Position numbers and translations under genes: made by a program. The notes under the pieces were generated by a model. That model made no database searches, was not told the origin of the DNA, and saw nothing but the letters and a program-made list of their open reading frames with translations. Positions 13,201 through 24,441 of a DNA stretch of 64,000 nt are shown here, piece by piece. The stretch's first letter is position 1; each line of letters starts with the position of its first letter. The stretch is taken from assembly GCF_051020975.1 (NCBI RefSeq), contig NW_027478158.1, positions 7,192,001 through 7,256,000 of the forward strand, read 5' to 3'. This stretch comes from Osmia lignaria lignaria. Its lineage: Eukaryota > Arthropoda > Insecta > Hymenoptera > Megachilidae.

Positions 13201-14098
13201 ATACAGAAACACCGTGGCCCCTTTCTTTGAGATAACTCTGCACTATTGCGAGCTGGAAATGCCACTTCCAGTTTAGCTGTGCAGAAGAAGAACAACAAGA
13301 AGAAGAAATATCTCGAAATATGTCCGTCAGGCCCCTTCCCTTGAGATATATCTGCAAATATCTCGGAAACGAAGCGAGCTATGGCAAAATGTAAAGAGAC
13401 CTTTTTTGTAGAGAATTATGTTTCCTACAATTTATGTTCTATGATATTTTTTGAGCAGAAGAGTAGTTTTCGAGATATATCGAGATATTTAAAAGTTCCG
13501 AAGCCGCACCAACATAATAGAGATACAGAAACACCGTGGCCCCTTTCTTTGAGATAACTCTGCACTAGTGCGAGCCGCAAATGCCACTTCCAGCTTAGCC
13601 GTGCAGAAGAAGAACAACAAGAAGAAGAAATATCTCGAAATATGTCCGTCAGGCCCCTTCCCTTGAGATAAATCTGCAAATATCTCGGAAACGAAGCGAG
13701 CTATGGCAAAATGTTAAGAGACCTTTTTTGTAGAGAATTATGTTTCCTACAATTTATGTTCTATGATATTTTTTGAGCAGAAGAGTAGTTTTCGAGATAT
13801 ATCGAGATATTTAAAAGTTCCGAAGCCGCACCAACATAATAGAGATACACAAACACCGTGGCCCCTTTCTTTGAGATAACTCTGCACTAGTGCGAGCCGC
13901 AAATGCCACTTCCAGCTTAGCCGTGCAGAAGAAGAACAACAAGAAGAAGAAATATCTCGAAATATGTCCGTCAGGCCCCTTCCCTTGAGATAAATCTGCA
14001 AATATCTCGGAAACGAAGCGAGCTATGGCAAAATGTTAAGAGACCTTTTTTGTAGAGAATTAAGTTTCCTACTTTTTATGTTCTATGATATTTTTTGA

Positions 14099-14419
14099 TC
14101 AGATGCCTAGTTCTCGAGATATATCAAGATATTTAAAAGTTCCGAAGCCGCACCAACATAATAGAGATACAGAAACACCGTGGCCCCTTTCTTTGAGATA
14201 ACTCTGCACTATTGCGAGCTGCAAATAACACTTCCAGCTTAGCTGTGCAGAAGAAGAACAACAAGAAGAAGAAATGTCTCGAAATATGTCCGTCAGGCCC
14301 CTTCCCTTGAGATAAATCTGCAAATATCTCGGAAACGAAGCGAGCTATGGCAAAATGTTAAGAGACTTTATTTGTAGAGAATTAAGTTTCCTACTTTTAT
14401 GTTCTATGATATTTTTTGA
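14099..14419 (+). repeat. 321-bp monomer (one-base deletion)
   Basis: The usual CTACTTTTTATG reads CTACTTTTATG at 14391-14400, a loss of one T from a five-T run. This is the first of three single-base length variants and shifts the 322-bp phase by one. Confidence 0.9.
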
Positions 14420-14741
14420 TCAGATACGTAGTTCTCGAGATATATCAAGATATTTAAAAGTTCCGAAGCCGCACCAACATAATAGAGATACAGAAACACC
14501 GTGGCCCCTTTCTTTGAGATAACTCTGCACTATTGCGAGCTGTAAATGCCGCTTCCAGCTTAGCTGTGCAGAAGAAGAACAACAAGAAGAAGAAATATCT
14601 CGAAATATGTCCGTCAGGCCCGTTCCTTTGAGCTGAATCTGCAAATATCTCGGAATCGAAGCGAGCTATGGCAAAATCTTAAGAGACGTTTTTTGTAGCG
14701 AATTATGTTTCCTACAATTTATGTTCTATGATATTTTTCGA

Positions 14742-17700
14742 TCAGAATCGTAGTTTTCGAGATATATCGAGATATTTAAAAGTTCCGAAGCCGCACCAAC
14801 ATAATAGAGATACAGAAACACCGTGGCCCCTTTCTTTGAGATAACTCTGCACTATTGCGAGCTGGAAATGCCACTTCCAGTTTAGCTGTGCAGAAGAAGA
14901 ACAACAAGAAGAAGAAATATCTCGAAATATGTCCGTCAGGCCCCTTCCCTTGAGATATATCTGCAAATATCTCGGAAACGAAGCGAGCTATGGCAAAATG
15001 TTAAGCGACCTTTTTTGTAGAGAATTATGTTTCCTACAATTTATGTTCTATGATATTTTTTGAGCAGAAGAGTAGTTTTCGAGATATATCGAGATATTTA
15101 AAAGTTCCGAACCGCACCAACATAATAGAGATACAGAAACACCGTGGCCCCTTTCTTTGAGATAACTCTGCACTAGTGCGAGCCGCAAATGCCACTTCCA
15201 GCTTAGCCGTGCAGAAGAAGAACAACAAGAAGAAGAAATATCTCGAAATATGTCCGTCAGGCCCCTTCCCATGAGATAAATCTGCAAATATCTCGGAAAC
15301 GAAGCGAGCTATGGTAAAATGTTAAGAGACCTTATTTGTAGAGAATTAAGTTTCCTACTTTTTATGTTCTATGATATTTTTTGATCAGATGCGTAGTTCT
15401 CGAGATATATCAAGATATTTAAAAGTTCCGAAGCCGCACCAACATAATAGAGATACAGAAACACCGTGGCCCCTTTCTTTGAGATAACTCTGCACTAGTG
15501 CGTGCCGCAAATGCCACTTCCAGCTTAGCTGTGCAGAAGAAGAACAACAAGAAGAAGAAATATCTCGAAATATGTCCGTCAGGCCCCTTCCCTTGAGATA
15601 AATCTGCAAATATCTCGGAAACGAAGCGAGCTATGGCAAAATGTTAAGAGACATTTTTTGTAGAGAATTATGTTTCCTACAATTTATGTTCTATGATATT
15701 TTTTGATCAGAAGCGTAGTTTTCGAGATATATCGAGATATTTAAAAGTTCCGAAGCCGCACCAGCATAATAGAGATATAGAAACACCGTGGCCCCTTTCT
15801 TTGAGATAACTCTGCACTATTGCGAGCTGCAAACGCCACTTCCAGCTTAGCTGTGCAGAAGAAGAACAACAAGAAGAAGAAATATCTCGAAATATGTCCG
15901 TCAGGCCCCTTCCCTTGAGATAAATCTGCAAATATCTCGGAAACGAAGCGAGCTATGGCAAAATGTTAAGAGACTTTATTTGTAGAGAATTAAGTTTCCT
16001 ACTTTTTATGTTCTATGATATTTTTTGATCAGATGCGTAGTTCTCGAGATATATCAAGATATTTAAAAGTTCCGAAGCCGCACCAACATAATAGAGATAC
16101 AGAAACACCGTGGCCCCTTTCTTTGAGATAACTCTGCACTATTGCGAGCTGTAAATGCCGCTTCCAGCTTAGCTGTGCAGAAGAAGAACAACAAGAAGAA
16201 GAAATATCTCGAAATATGTCCGTCAGGCCCGTTCCTATGAGCTGAATCTGCAAATATCTCGGAAACGAAGCGAGCTATGGCAAAATGTTAACAGACGTTT
16301 TTTGGAGAGAATTATGTTTCCTACAATTTATGTTCTATGATATTTTTCGATCAGAAGCGTAGTTTTCGAGATATATCGAGATATTTAAAAGTTCCGAAGC
16401 CGCACCAACATAATAGAGATACAGAAACACCGTGGCCCCTTTCTTTGAGATAACTCTGCACTATTGCGAGCTGGAAATGCCACTTCCAGTTTAGCTGTGC
16501 AGAAGAAGAACAACAAGAAGAAGAAATATCTCGAAATATGTCCGTCAGGCCCCTTCCCTTGAGATATATCTGCAAATATCTCGGAAACGAAGCGAGCTAT
16601 GGCAAAATGTTAAGCGACCTTTTTTGTAGAGAATTATGTTTCCTACAATTTATGTTCTATGATATTTTTTGAGCAGAAGAGTAGTTTTCGAGATATATCG
16701 AGATATTTAAAAGTTCCGAAACCGCACCAACATAATAGAGATACAGAAACACCGTGGCCCCTTTCTTTGAGATAACTCTGCACTAGTGCGAGCCGCAAAT
16801 GCCACTTCCAGCTTAGCCGTGCAGAAGAAGAACAACAAGAAGAAGAAATATCTCGAAATATGTCCGTCAGGCCCCTTCCCATGAGATAAATCTGCAAATA
16901 TCTCGGAAACGAAGCGAGCTATGGTAAAATGTTAAGAGACCTTATTTGTAGAGAATTAAGTTTCCTACTTTTTATGTTCTATGATATTTTTTGATCAGAT
17001 GCGTAGTTCTCGAGATATATCAAGATATTTAAAAGTTCCGAAGCCGCACCAACATAATAGAGATACAGAAACACCGTGGCCCCTTTCTTTGAGATAACTG
17101 TGCACTAGTGCGAGCCGCAAATGCCACTTCCAGCTTAGCTGTGCAGAAGAAGAACAACAAGAAGAAGAAATATCTCGAAATATGTCCGTCAGGCCCCTTC
17201 CCTTGAGATATATCTGCAAATATCTCGGAAACAAAGCGAGCTATGGCAAAATGTTAAGACACCTTTTTTGTAGAGAATTAAGTTTCCTACTTTTTACGTT
17301 CTATGATATTTTTTGATCAGATGCGTAGTTCTCGAGATATATCAAGATATTTAAAAGTTCCGAAGCCGCACCAACATAATAGAGATACAGAAACACCGTG
17401 GCCCCTTTCTTTGAGATAACTCTGCACTAGTGCGTGCCGCAAATGCCACTTCCAGCTTAGCTGTGCAGAAGAAGAACAACAAGAAGAAGAAATATCTCGA
17501 AATATGTCCGTCAGGCCCCTTCCCTTGAGATAAATCTGCAAATATCTCGGAAACGAAGCGAGCTATGGCAAAATGTTAAGAGACATTTTTTGTAGAGAAT
17601 TATGTTTCCTACAATTTATGTTCTATGATATTTTTTGATCAGAAGCGTAGTTTTCGAGATATATCGAGATATTTAAAAGTTCCGAAGCCGCACCAGCATA

Positions 17701-17960
17701 ATAGAGATATAGAAACACCGTGGCCCCTTTCTTTGAGATAACTCTGCACTATTGCGAGCTGCAAACGCCACTTCCAGCTTAGCTGTGCAGAAGAAGAACA
17801 ACAAGAAGAAGAAATATCTCGAAATATGTCCGTCAGGCCCCTTCCCTTGAGATAAATCTGCAAATATCTCGGAAGCGAAGCGAGCTATGGCAAAATGTTA
17901 AGAGACCTTTTTTGTAGAGAATTAAGTTTCCTACTTTTTATGTTCTATGATATTTTTTGA
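14742..17960 (+). repeat. Duplicated 4/5-monomer block differing by one whole monomer
   Basis: The monomers at 14742 and 15064 match 16351 and 16673 (offset 1,609 bp, five monomers minus one base). Those at 15385 and 15707 match 17317 and 17639 (offset 1,932 bp, six monomers). The change of offset is explained by one additional monomer, 16995-17316, of the GATAACTGTGCAC/AAACAAAGCG type in the second copy. Shared private changes are ATGGTAAAATG (15311, 16922) and CACCAGCATAATAGAGATAT (15760s, 17690s). The copies part at about 17874, where GGAAGCGAAG replaces GGAAACGAAG. Confidence 0.8.
15064..15384 (+). repeat. 321-bp monomer (one-base deletion, CCGAACCGC)
   Basis: The sequence at 15108-15114 reads CCGAACCGC. 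The related copy at 16673 reads CCGAAACCGC and most monomers CCGAAGCCGC, so one A of an AAA run was lost after the G-to-A change. Both copies also share CCCATGAG and ATGGTAAAATG, confirming that they descend from one parent. Confidence 0.9.
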
Positions 17961-19268
17961 TCAGATGCGTAGTTCTCGAGATAAATCAAGATATTTAAAA
18001 GTTCCGAAGCCGCACCAACATAATAGAGATACAGAAACACCGTGGCCCCTTTCTTTGAGATAACTCTGCCCTATTGCGAGCTGTAAATGCCACTTCCAGC
18101 TTAGCTGTGCAGAAGAAGAACAACAAGAAGAAGAAATATCTCGAAATATGTCCGTCAGGCCCGTTCCTTTCAGTTGAATCTGCAAATATCTCGGAAACGA
18201 AGCGAGCTATGGCAAAATGTTAAGACACGTTTTTCGTAGAGAATTATGTTTCCTACAATTCATGTTCTATGATATTTATTGATCAGAAGCGTAGTTTTCG
18301 AGATATATCGAGATATTTAAAAGTTCCGAAGCCGCACCAACATAATAGAGATACAGAAACACCGTGGCCCCTTTCTTTGAGATAACTCTGCCCTAGTGCG
18401 AGCCGCAAATGCCACTTCCAGCTTAGCTGTGCAGAAGAAGAACAACAAGAAGAAGAAATATCTCGAAATATGTCCGTCAGGCCCGTTCCTTTGAGATGAA
18501 TCTGCAAATATCTCGGAAACGAAGCGAGCTATGGCAACATGTTAAGAGACCTTTTTTGTAGAGAATTATGTTTCCTACAATTTATGTTCTATGATATTTT
18601 TTGATCAGAAGCGTAGTTTTCGAGATATATCGAGATATTTAAAAGTTCCGAAGCCGCACCAACATAATAGAGATACAGAAACACCGTGGCCCCTTTCTTT
18701 GAGATAACTCTGCACTAGTGCGAGCCGCAAATGCCACTTCCAGCTTAGCTGTGCAGAAGAAGAACAACAAGAAGAAGAAATATCTCGAAATATGTCCGTC
18801 AGGCCCCTTCCCTTGAGATATATCTGCAAATATCTCGGAAACGAAGCGAGCTATGGCAAAATGTTAAGAGACATTTTTTGTAGAGAATTATGTTTCCTAC
18901 AATTTATGTTCTATGATATTTTTTGATCAGAAGCGTAGTTTTCGAGATATATCGAGATATTTAAAAGTTCCGAAGCCGCACCAACATAATAGAGATATAG
19001 AAACACCGTGGCCCCTTTCTTTGAGATAACTCTGCACTATTGCGAGCTGCAAACGCCACTTCCAGCTTAGCTGTGCAGAAGAAGAACAACAAGAAGAAGA
19101 AATATCTCGAAATATGTCCGTCAGGCCCCTTCCCTTGAGATAAATCTGCAAATATCTCGGAAACGAAGCGAGCTATGGCAAAATGTTAAGAGACTTTATT
19201 TGTAGAGAATTAAGTTTCCTACTTTTTATGTTCTATGATATTTTTTGATCAGATGCGTAGTTCTCGAG
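17961..19268 (+). repeat. Domain I monomers between duplicated blocks
   Basis: The monomers start at 17961, 18283, 18605 and 18927. The one at 17961 has private GATAAATCAAG and CTTTCAGTTG changes. The one at 18927 matches 3473, and the similarity continues into 19249 (offset 15,454 bp from 3473/3795), so this stretch shares ancestry with 3.5-4.1 kb as well as with the block that follows. Confidence 0.7.
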
Positions 19269-21519
19269 ATATATCAAGATATTTAAAAGTTCCGAAGCCG
19301 CACCAACATAATAGAGATACAGAAACACCGTGGCCCCTTTCTTTGAGATAACTCTGCACTATTGCGAGCTGTAAATGCCGCTTCCAGCTTAGCTGTGCAG
19401 AAGAAGAACAACAAGAAGAAGAAATATCTCGAAATATGTCCGTCAGGCCCGTTCCTTTGAGTTGAATCTGCAAATATCTCGGAAACGAAGCGAGCTATGG
19501 CAAAATGTTAAGACACGTTTTTTGTAGAGAATTATGTTTCCTACAATTTATGTTCTATGATATTTATTGATCAGAAGCGTAGTTTTCGAGATATATCGAG
19601 ATATTTAAAAGTTCCGAAGCCGCACGAACATAATAGAGATACAGAAACACCGTGGCCCCTTTCTTTGAGATAACTCTGCCCTAGTGCGAGCCGCAAATGC
19701 CACTTCCAGCTTAGCTGTGCAGAAGAAGAACAACGTGAAGAAGAAATATCTCGAAATATGTCCGTCAGGCCCGTTCCTTTGAGTTGAATCTGCAAATATC
19801 TCGGAAACGAAGCGAGCTATGGCAACATGTTAAGAGACCTTTTTTGTAGAGAATTATGTTTCCTACAATTTATGTTCTATGATATTTTTTGATCAGAAGC
19901 GTAGTTTTCGAGATATATCGAGATATTTAAAAGTTCCGAAGCCGCACCAACATAATAGAGATACAGAAACACCGTGGCCCCTTTCTTTGAGATAACTCTG
20001 CACTAGTGCGAGCCGCAAATGCCACTTCCAGCTTAGCTGTGCAGAAGAAGAACAACAAGAAGAAGAAATATCTCGAAATATGTCCGTCAGGCCCCTTCCC
20101 TTGAGATATATCTGCAAATATCTCGGAAACGAAGCGAGCTATGGCAAAATGTTAAGAGACCTTTTCTGTAGAGAATTAAGTTTCCTACTTTCTATGTTCT
20201 ATGATATTTTTTGATCAGATGCGTAGTTCTCGAGATATATCAAGATATTTAAAAGTTCCGAAGCCGCACCAACATAATAGAGATACAGAAACACCGTGGC
20301 CCCTTTCTTTGAGATAACTCTGCACTATTGCGAGCTGTAAATGCCACTTCCAGCTTAGCTGTGCAGAAGAAGAACAACAAGAAGAAGAAATATCTCGAAA
20401 TATGTCCGTCAGGCCCGTTCCTTTGAGTTGAATCTGCAAATATCTCGGAAACGAAGCGAGCTATGGCAACATGTTAAGAGACCTTTTTTGTAGAGAATTA
20501 TGTTTCCTACAATTTATGTTCTATGATATTTTTTGATCAGAAGCGTAGTTTTCGAGATATATCGAGATATTTAAAAGTTCCGAAGCCGCACCAACATCAT
20601 AGAGATACAGAAACACCGTGGCCCCTTTCTTTGAGATAACTGTGCACTAGTGCGAGCCGCAAATGCCACTTCCAGCTTAGCTGTGCAGAAGAAGAACAAC
20701 AAGAAGAAGAAATATCTCGAAATATGTCCGTCAGGCCCCTTCCCTTGAGATATATCTGCAAATATCTCGGAAACAAAGCGAGCTATGGCAAAATGTTAAG
20801 ACACCTTTTTTGTAGAGAATTAAGTTTCCTACTTTTTACGTTCTATGATATTTTTTGATCAAATGCGTAGTTCTCGAGATATATCAAGATATTTAAAAGT
20901 TCCGAGGCCGCACCAACATAATAGAGATACAGAAACACCGTGGCCCCTTTCTTTGAGATAACTCTGCACTAGTGCGTGCCGCAAATGCCACTTCCAGCTT
21001 AGCTGTGCAGAAGAAGAACAACAAGAAGAAGAAATATCTCGAAATATGTCCGTCAGGCCCCTTCCCTTGAGATAAATCTGCAAATATCTCGGAAACGAAG
21101 CGAGCTATGGCAAAATGTTGAGAGACATTTTTTGTAGAGAATTATGTTTCCTACAATTTATGTTCTATGATATTTTTTGATCAGAAGCGTAGTTTTCGAG
21201 ATATATCGAGATATTTAAAAGTTCCGAAGCCGCACCAACATAATAGAGATATAGAAACACCGTGGCCCCTTTCTTTGAGATAACTCTGCACTATTGCGAG
21301 CTGCAAACGCCACTTCCAGCTTAGCTGTGCAGAAGAAGAACAACAAGAAGAAGAAATATCTCGAAATATGTCCGTCAGGCCCCTTCCCTTGAGATAAATC
21401 TGCAAATATCTCGGAAACGAAGCGAGCTATGGCAAAATGTTAAGAGACTTTATTTGTAGAGAATTAAGTTTCCTACTTTTTATGTTCTATGATATTTTTT
21501 GATCAGATGCGTAGTTCTC
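19269..21519 (+). repeat. Seven-monomer block, copy b of the 17.7-kb-distant duplication
   Basis: Near-identical to 1561-3811, with the same monomer order and the same rare variants. It ends at 21521, where CTCGCGATA replaces CTCGAGATA; this marks the passage into domain II, whose monomers often carry that C. Confidence 0.85.
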
Positions 21520-24441
21520 GCGATATATCAAGATATTTAAAAGTTCCGAAGCCGCACCAACATAATAGAGATACAGAAACACCGTGGCCCCTTTGTTTGA
21601 GATAACTCTGCACTATTGCGAGCTGCAAATGCCACTTCCAGCTTAGCTGTGCAGAAGAAGAACAACAAGAAGAAGAAATATCTCGAAATATGTCCGTCAG
21701 GCCCCTTCCCTTGAGATAAATCTGCAAATATCTCGGAAACGAAGCGAGCTATGGCAAAACGTTAAGAAACCTTTTTTGTAGAGAATTATGTTTCCTACAA
21801 TCTATGTTCTATGATATTTTTTGATCAGAAGCGTAGTTTTCGAGATATATCGAGATATTTAAAAGTTCCGAAGCCGCACCAACATAATAGAGATACAGAA
21901 ACACCGTGGCCCCTTTCTTTGAGATAACTCTGCACTATTGCGACCTGCAAATGCCACTTCCAGCTTAGCTGTGCAGAAGAAGAACAACAAGAAGAAGAAA
22001 TATCTCGAAATATGTCCGTCAGGCCCCTTCCCTTGAGATAAATCTGCAAATATCTCGGAAACGAAGCGAGCTATGGCAAAATGTTAAGATACCTTTTTTG
22101 TAGAGAATTAAGTATCCTACTTTTTATGTTCTATGATATTTTTTGATCAGATGCGTAGTTCTCGAGATATATCAAGATATTTAAAAGCTCCGAAGCTGCA
22201 CCAACATAATAGAGGTACAGAAACACCGTGGCCCCTTTCTTTGAGATAACTCTGCACTATTGCGAGCTGCAAATGCCACTTCCAGCTTAGCTGTGCAGAA
22301 GAAGAACAACAAGAAGAAGAAATATCTTGAAATATGTCCGTCAGGCCCCTTCCCTTGAGATAAATCTGCAAATATCTCGGAAACGATGCCAGCTATGGGA
22401 AAATGTTAAGAGACCTTTTTTGTAGAGAATTAAGTTTCCTACTTTTTACGTTCTATAATATTTTTTGATCAGATACGTAGTTCTCGAGATATATCAAGAT
22501 ATTTAAAAGTTCCGAAGCCGCACCAACATAATAGAGATACAGAAACACCGTGGCCTCTTTCTTTGAGATAACTCTGCACTATTGCGCGCTGCAAATGCCA
22601 CTTCCAGCTTAGCTGTGCAGAAGAAGAACAACAAGAAGAAGAAATATCTCGAAATATGTCCGTCAGGCCCCTTCCCTTGAGATAAATCTGCAAATATCTC
22701 GGAAACCATGCCAGCTATGGGAAAATGTTAAGAGACCTTTTTTGTAGAGAATTAAGTTTCCTACTTTTTATCTTCTATGATATTTTTTGATCAGATGCGT
22801 AGTTCTCGCGATATATCAAGATATTTAAAAGTTCCGAAGCTGCACCAACATAATAGAGGTACAGAAACACCGTGGCCCTTTTCTTTGAGATAACTCTGCA
22901 CTATTGCGACCTGCAAATGCCACTTCCAGCTTAGCTGTGCAGAAGAAGAACAACAAGAAGAAGAAATATCTCGAAATATGTCCGTCAGGTCCCTTCCCTT
23001 GAGATAAATCTGCAAATATCTCGGAAACGAAGCGAGCTATGGCAAAATGTTAAGAGACCTTTTTTGTAGAGAATTAAGTTTCCTACTTTTTATCTTGTAT
23101 GATATTTTTTGATCAGATGCGTAGTTCTCGAGATATATCAAGATATTTAAAAGTTCCGAAGCTGCACCAACATAATAGAGGTACAGAAACACCGTGGCCT
23201 CTTTCTTTGAGATAACTCTGCACTATTGCGAGCTGCAAATGCCACTTCCAGCTTAGCTGTGCAGAAGAAGAACAACAAGAAGAAGAAATATCTCGAAATA
23301 TGTCCGTCAGGCCCCTTCCCTTGAGATAAATCTGCAAATATCTCGGAAACGAAGCGAGCTATGGCAAAACGTTAAGAAACCTTTTTTGTAGAGAATTATG
23401 TTTCCAACAATTTATGTTCTATGATATTTTTTGATCAGAAGCGTAGTTTTCGAGATATATCGAGATATTTAAAAGTTCCGAAGCCGCACCAACATAATAG
23501 AGATACAGAAACACCGTGGCCCCTTTCTTTGAGATAACTCTGCACTATTGCGAGCTGCAAATGCCACTTCCAGCTTAGCTGTGAAGAAGAAGAACAACAA
23601 GAAGAAGAAATATCTCGAAATATGTCCGTTAGGCCACTTCCCTTGAGATAAATCTGCAAATATCTCGGAAACGATGCCAGCTATGGGAAAATGTTAAGAG
23701 ACCTTTTTTGTAGAGAATTAAGTTTCCTACTTTTTATGTTCTATGATATTTTTTGATCAGATGCGTAGTTCTCGCGATATATCAAGATATTTAAAAGTTC
23801 CGAAGCCGCACCAACATAATAGAGATACAGAAACACCGTGGCCCCTTTGTTTGAGATAACTCTGCACTATTGCGAGCTGCAAATGCCACTTCCAGCTTAG
23901 CTGTGCAGAAGAAGAACAACAAGAAGAAGAAATATCTCGAAATATGTCCGTCAGGCCCCTTCCCTTGAGATAAATCTGCAAATATCTCGGAAACGAAGCG
24001 AGCTATGGCAAAACGTTAAGAAACCTTTTTTGTAGAGAATTATGTTTCCTACAATCTATGTTCTATGATATTTTTTGATCAGAAGCGTAGTTTTCGAGAT
24101 ATATCGAGATATTTAAAAGTTCCGAAGCCGCACCAACATAATAGAGATACAGAAACACCGTGGCCCCTTTCTTTGAGATAACTCTGCACTATTGCGACCT
24201 GCAAATGCCACTTCCAGCTTAGCTGTGCAGAAGAAGAACAACAAGAAGAAGAAATATCTCGAAATATGTCCGTCAGGCCCCTTCCCTTGAGATAAATCTG
24301 CAAATATCTCGGAAACGAAGCGAGCTATGGCAAAATGTTAAGATACCTTTTTTGTAGAGAATTAAGTATCCTACTTTTTATGTTCTATGATATTTTTTGA
24401 TCAGATGCGTAGTTCTCGAGATATATCAAGATATTTAAAAG
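21520..24441 (+). repeat. Domain II array with a 2,254-bp (7-monomer) duplication
   Basis: Monomers here introduce markers that are rare or absent to the left: GAAGCTGCACC with AGAGGTAC, GATGCCAGCTATGGG, CTCGCGATA and GGCCTCTTTC. The monomers at 21503, 21825 and 22147 recur in order at 23757, 24079 and 24401, offset exactly seven monomers, including the private AAGTATCCTAC and AAAAGCTCCG. One visible difference is ATATCTTGAAAT at about 22325 versus ATATCTCGAAAT in the second copy. Confidence 0.85.

Larger units (their letters stand above)
10235..15384 (+). repeat. Tetrameric W-block series (1,288-bp unit) with intervening monomers
   Basis: A W monomer (GATGCCTAG plus AAATGTCTCG) starts blocks at 10235, 12811 and 14099. 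In the first and third blocks it is followed by a CTGTAAATGCC-type monomer, a CTGGAAATG/CCAGTTTAGC monomer, and a TTGAGCAGAAGAG monomer. The block at 12811 has only three members: the monomer at 13133 fuses the left of the second type with the right of the third. Monomers 12489 and 13777 share GATACACAAAC, again at a 1,288-bp offset. Between the first two blocks, 11523, 11845 and 12167 resemble 2507, 2829 and 3151. Confidence 0.8.
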
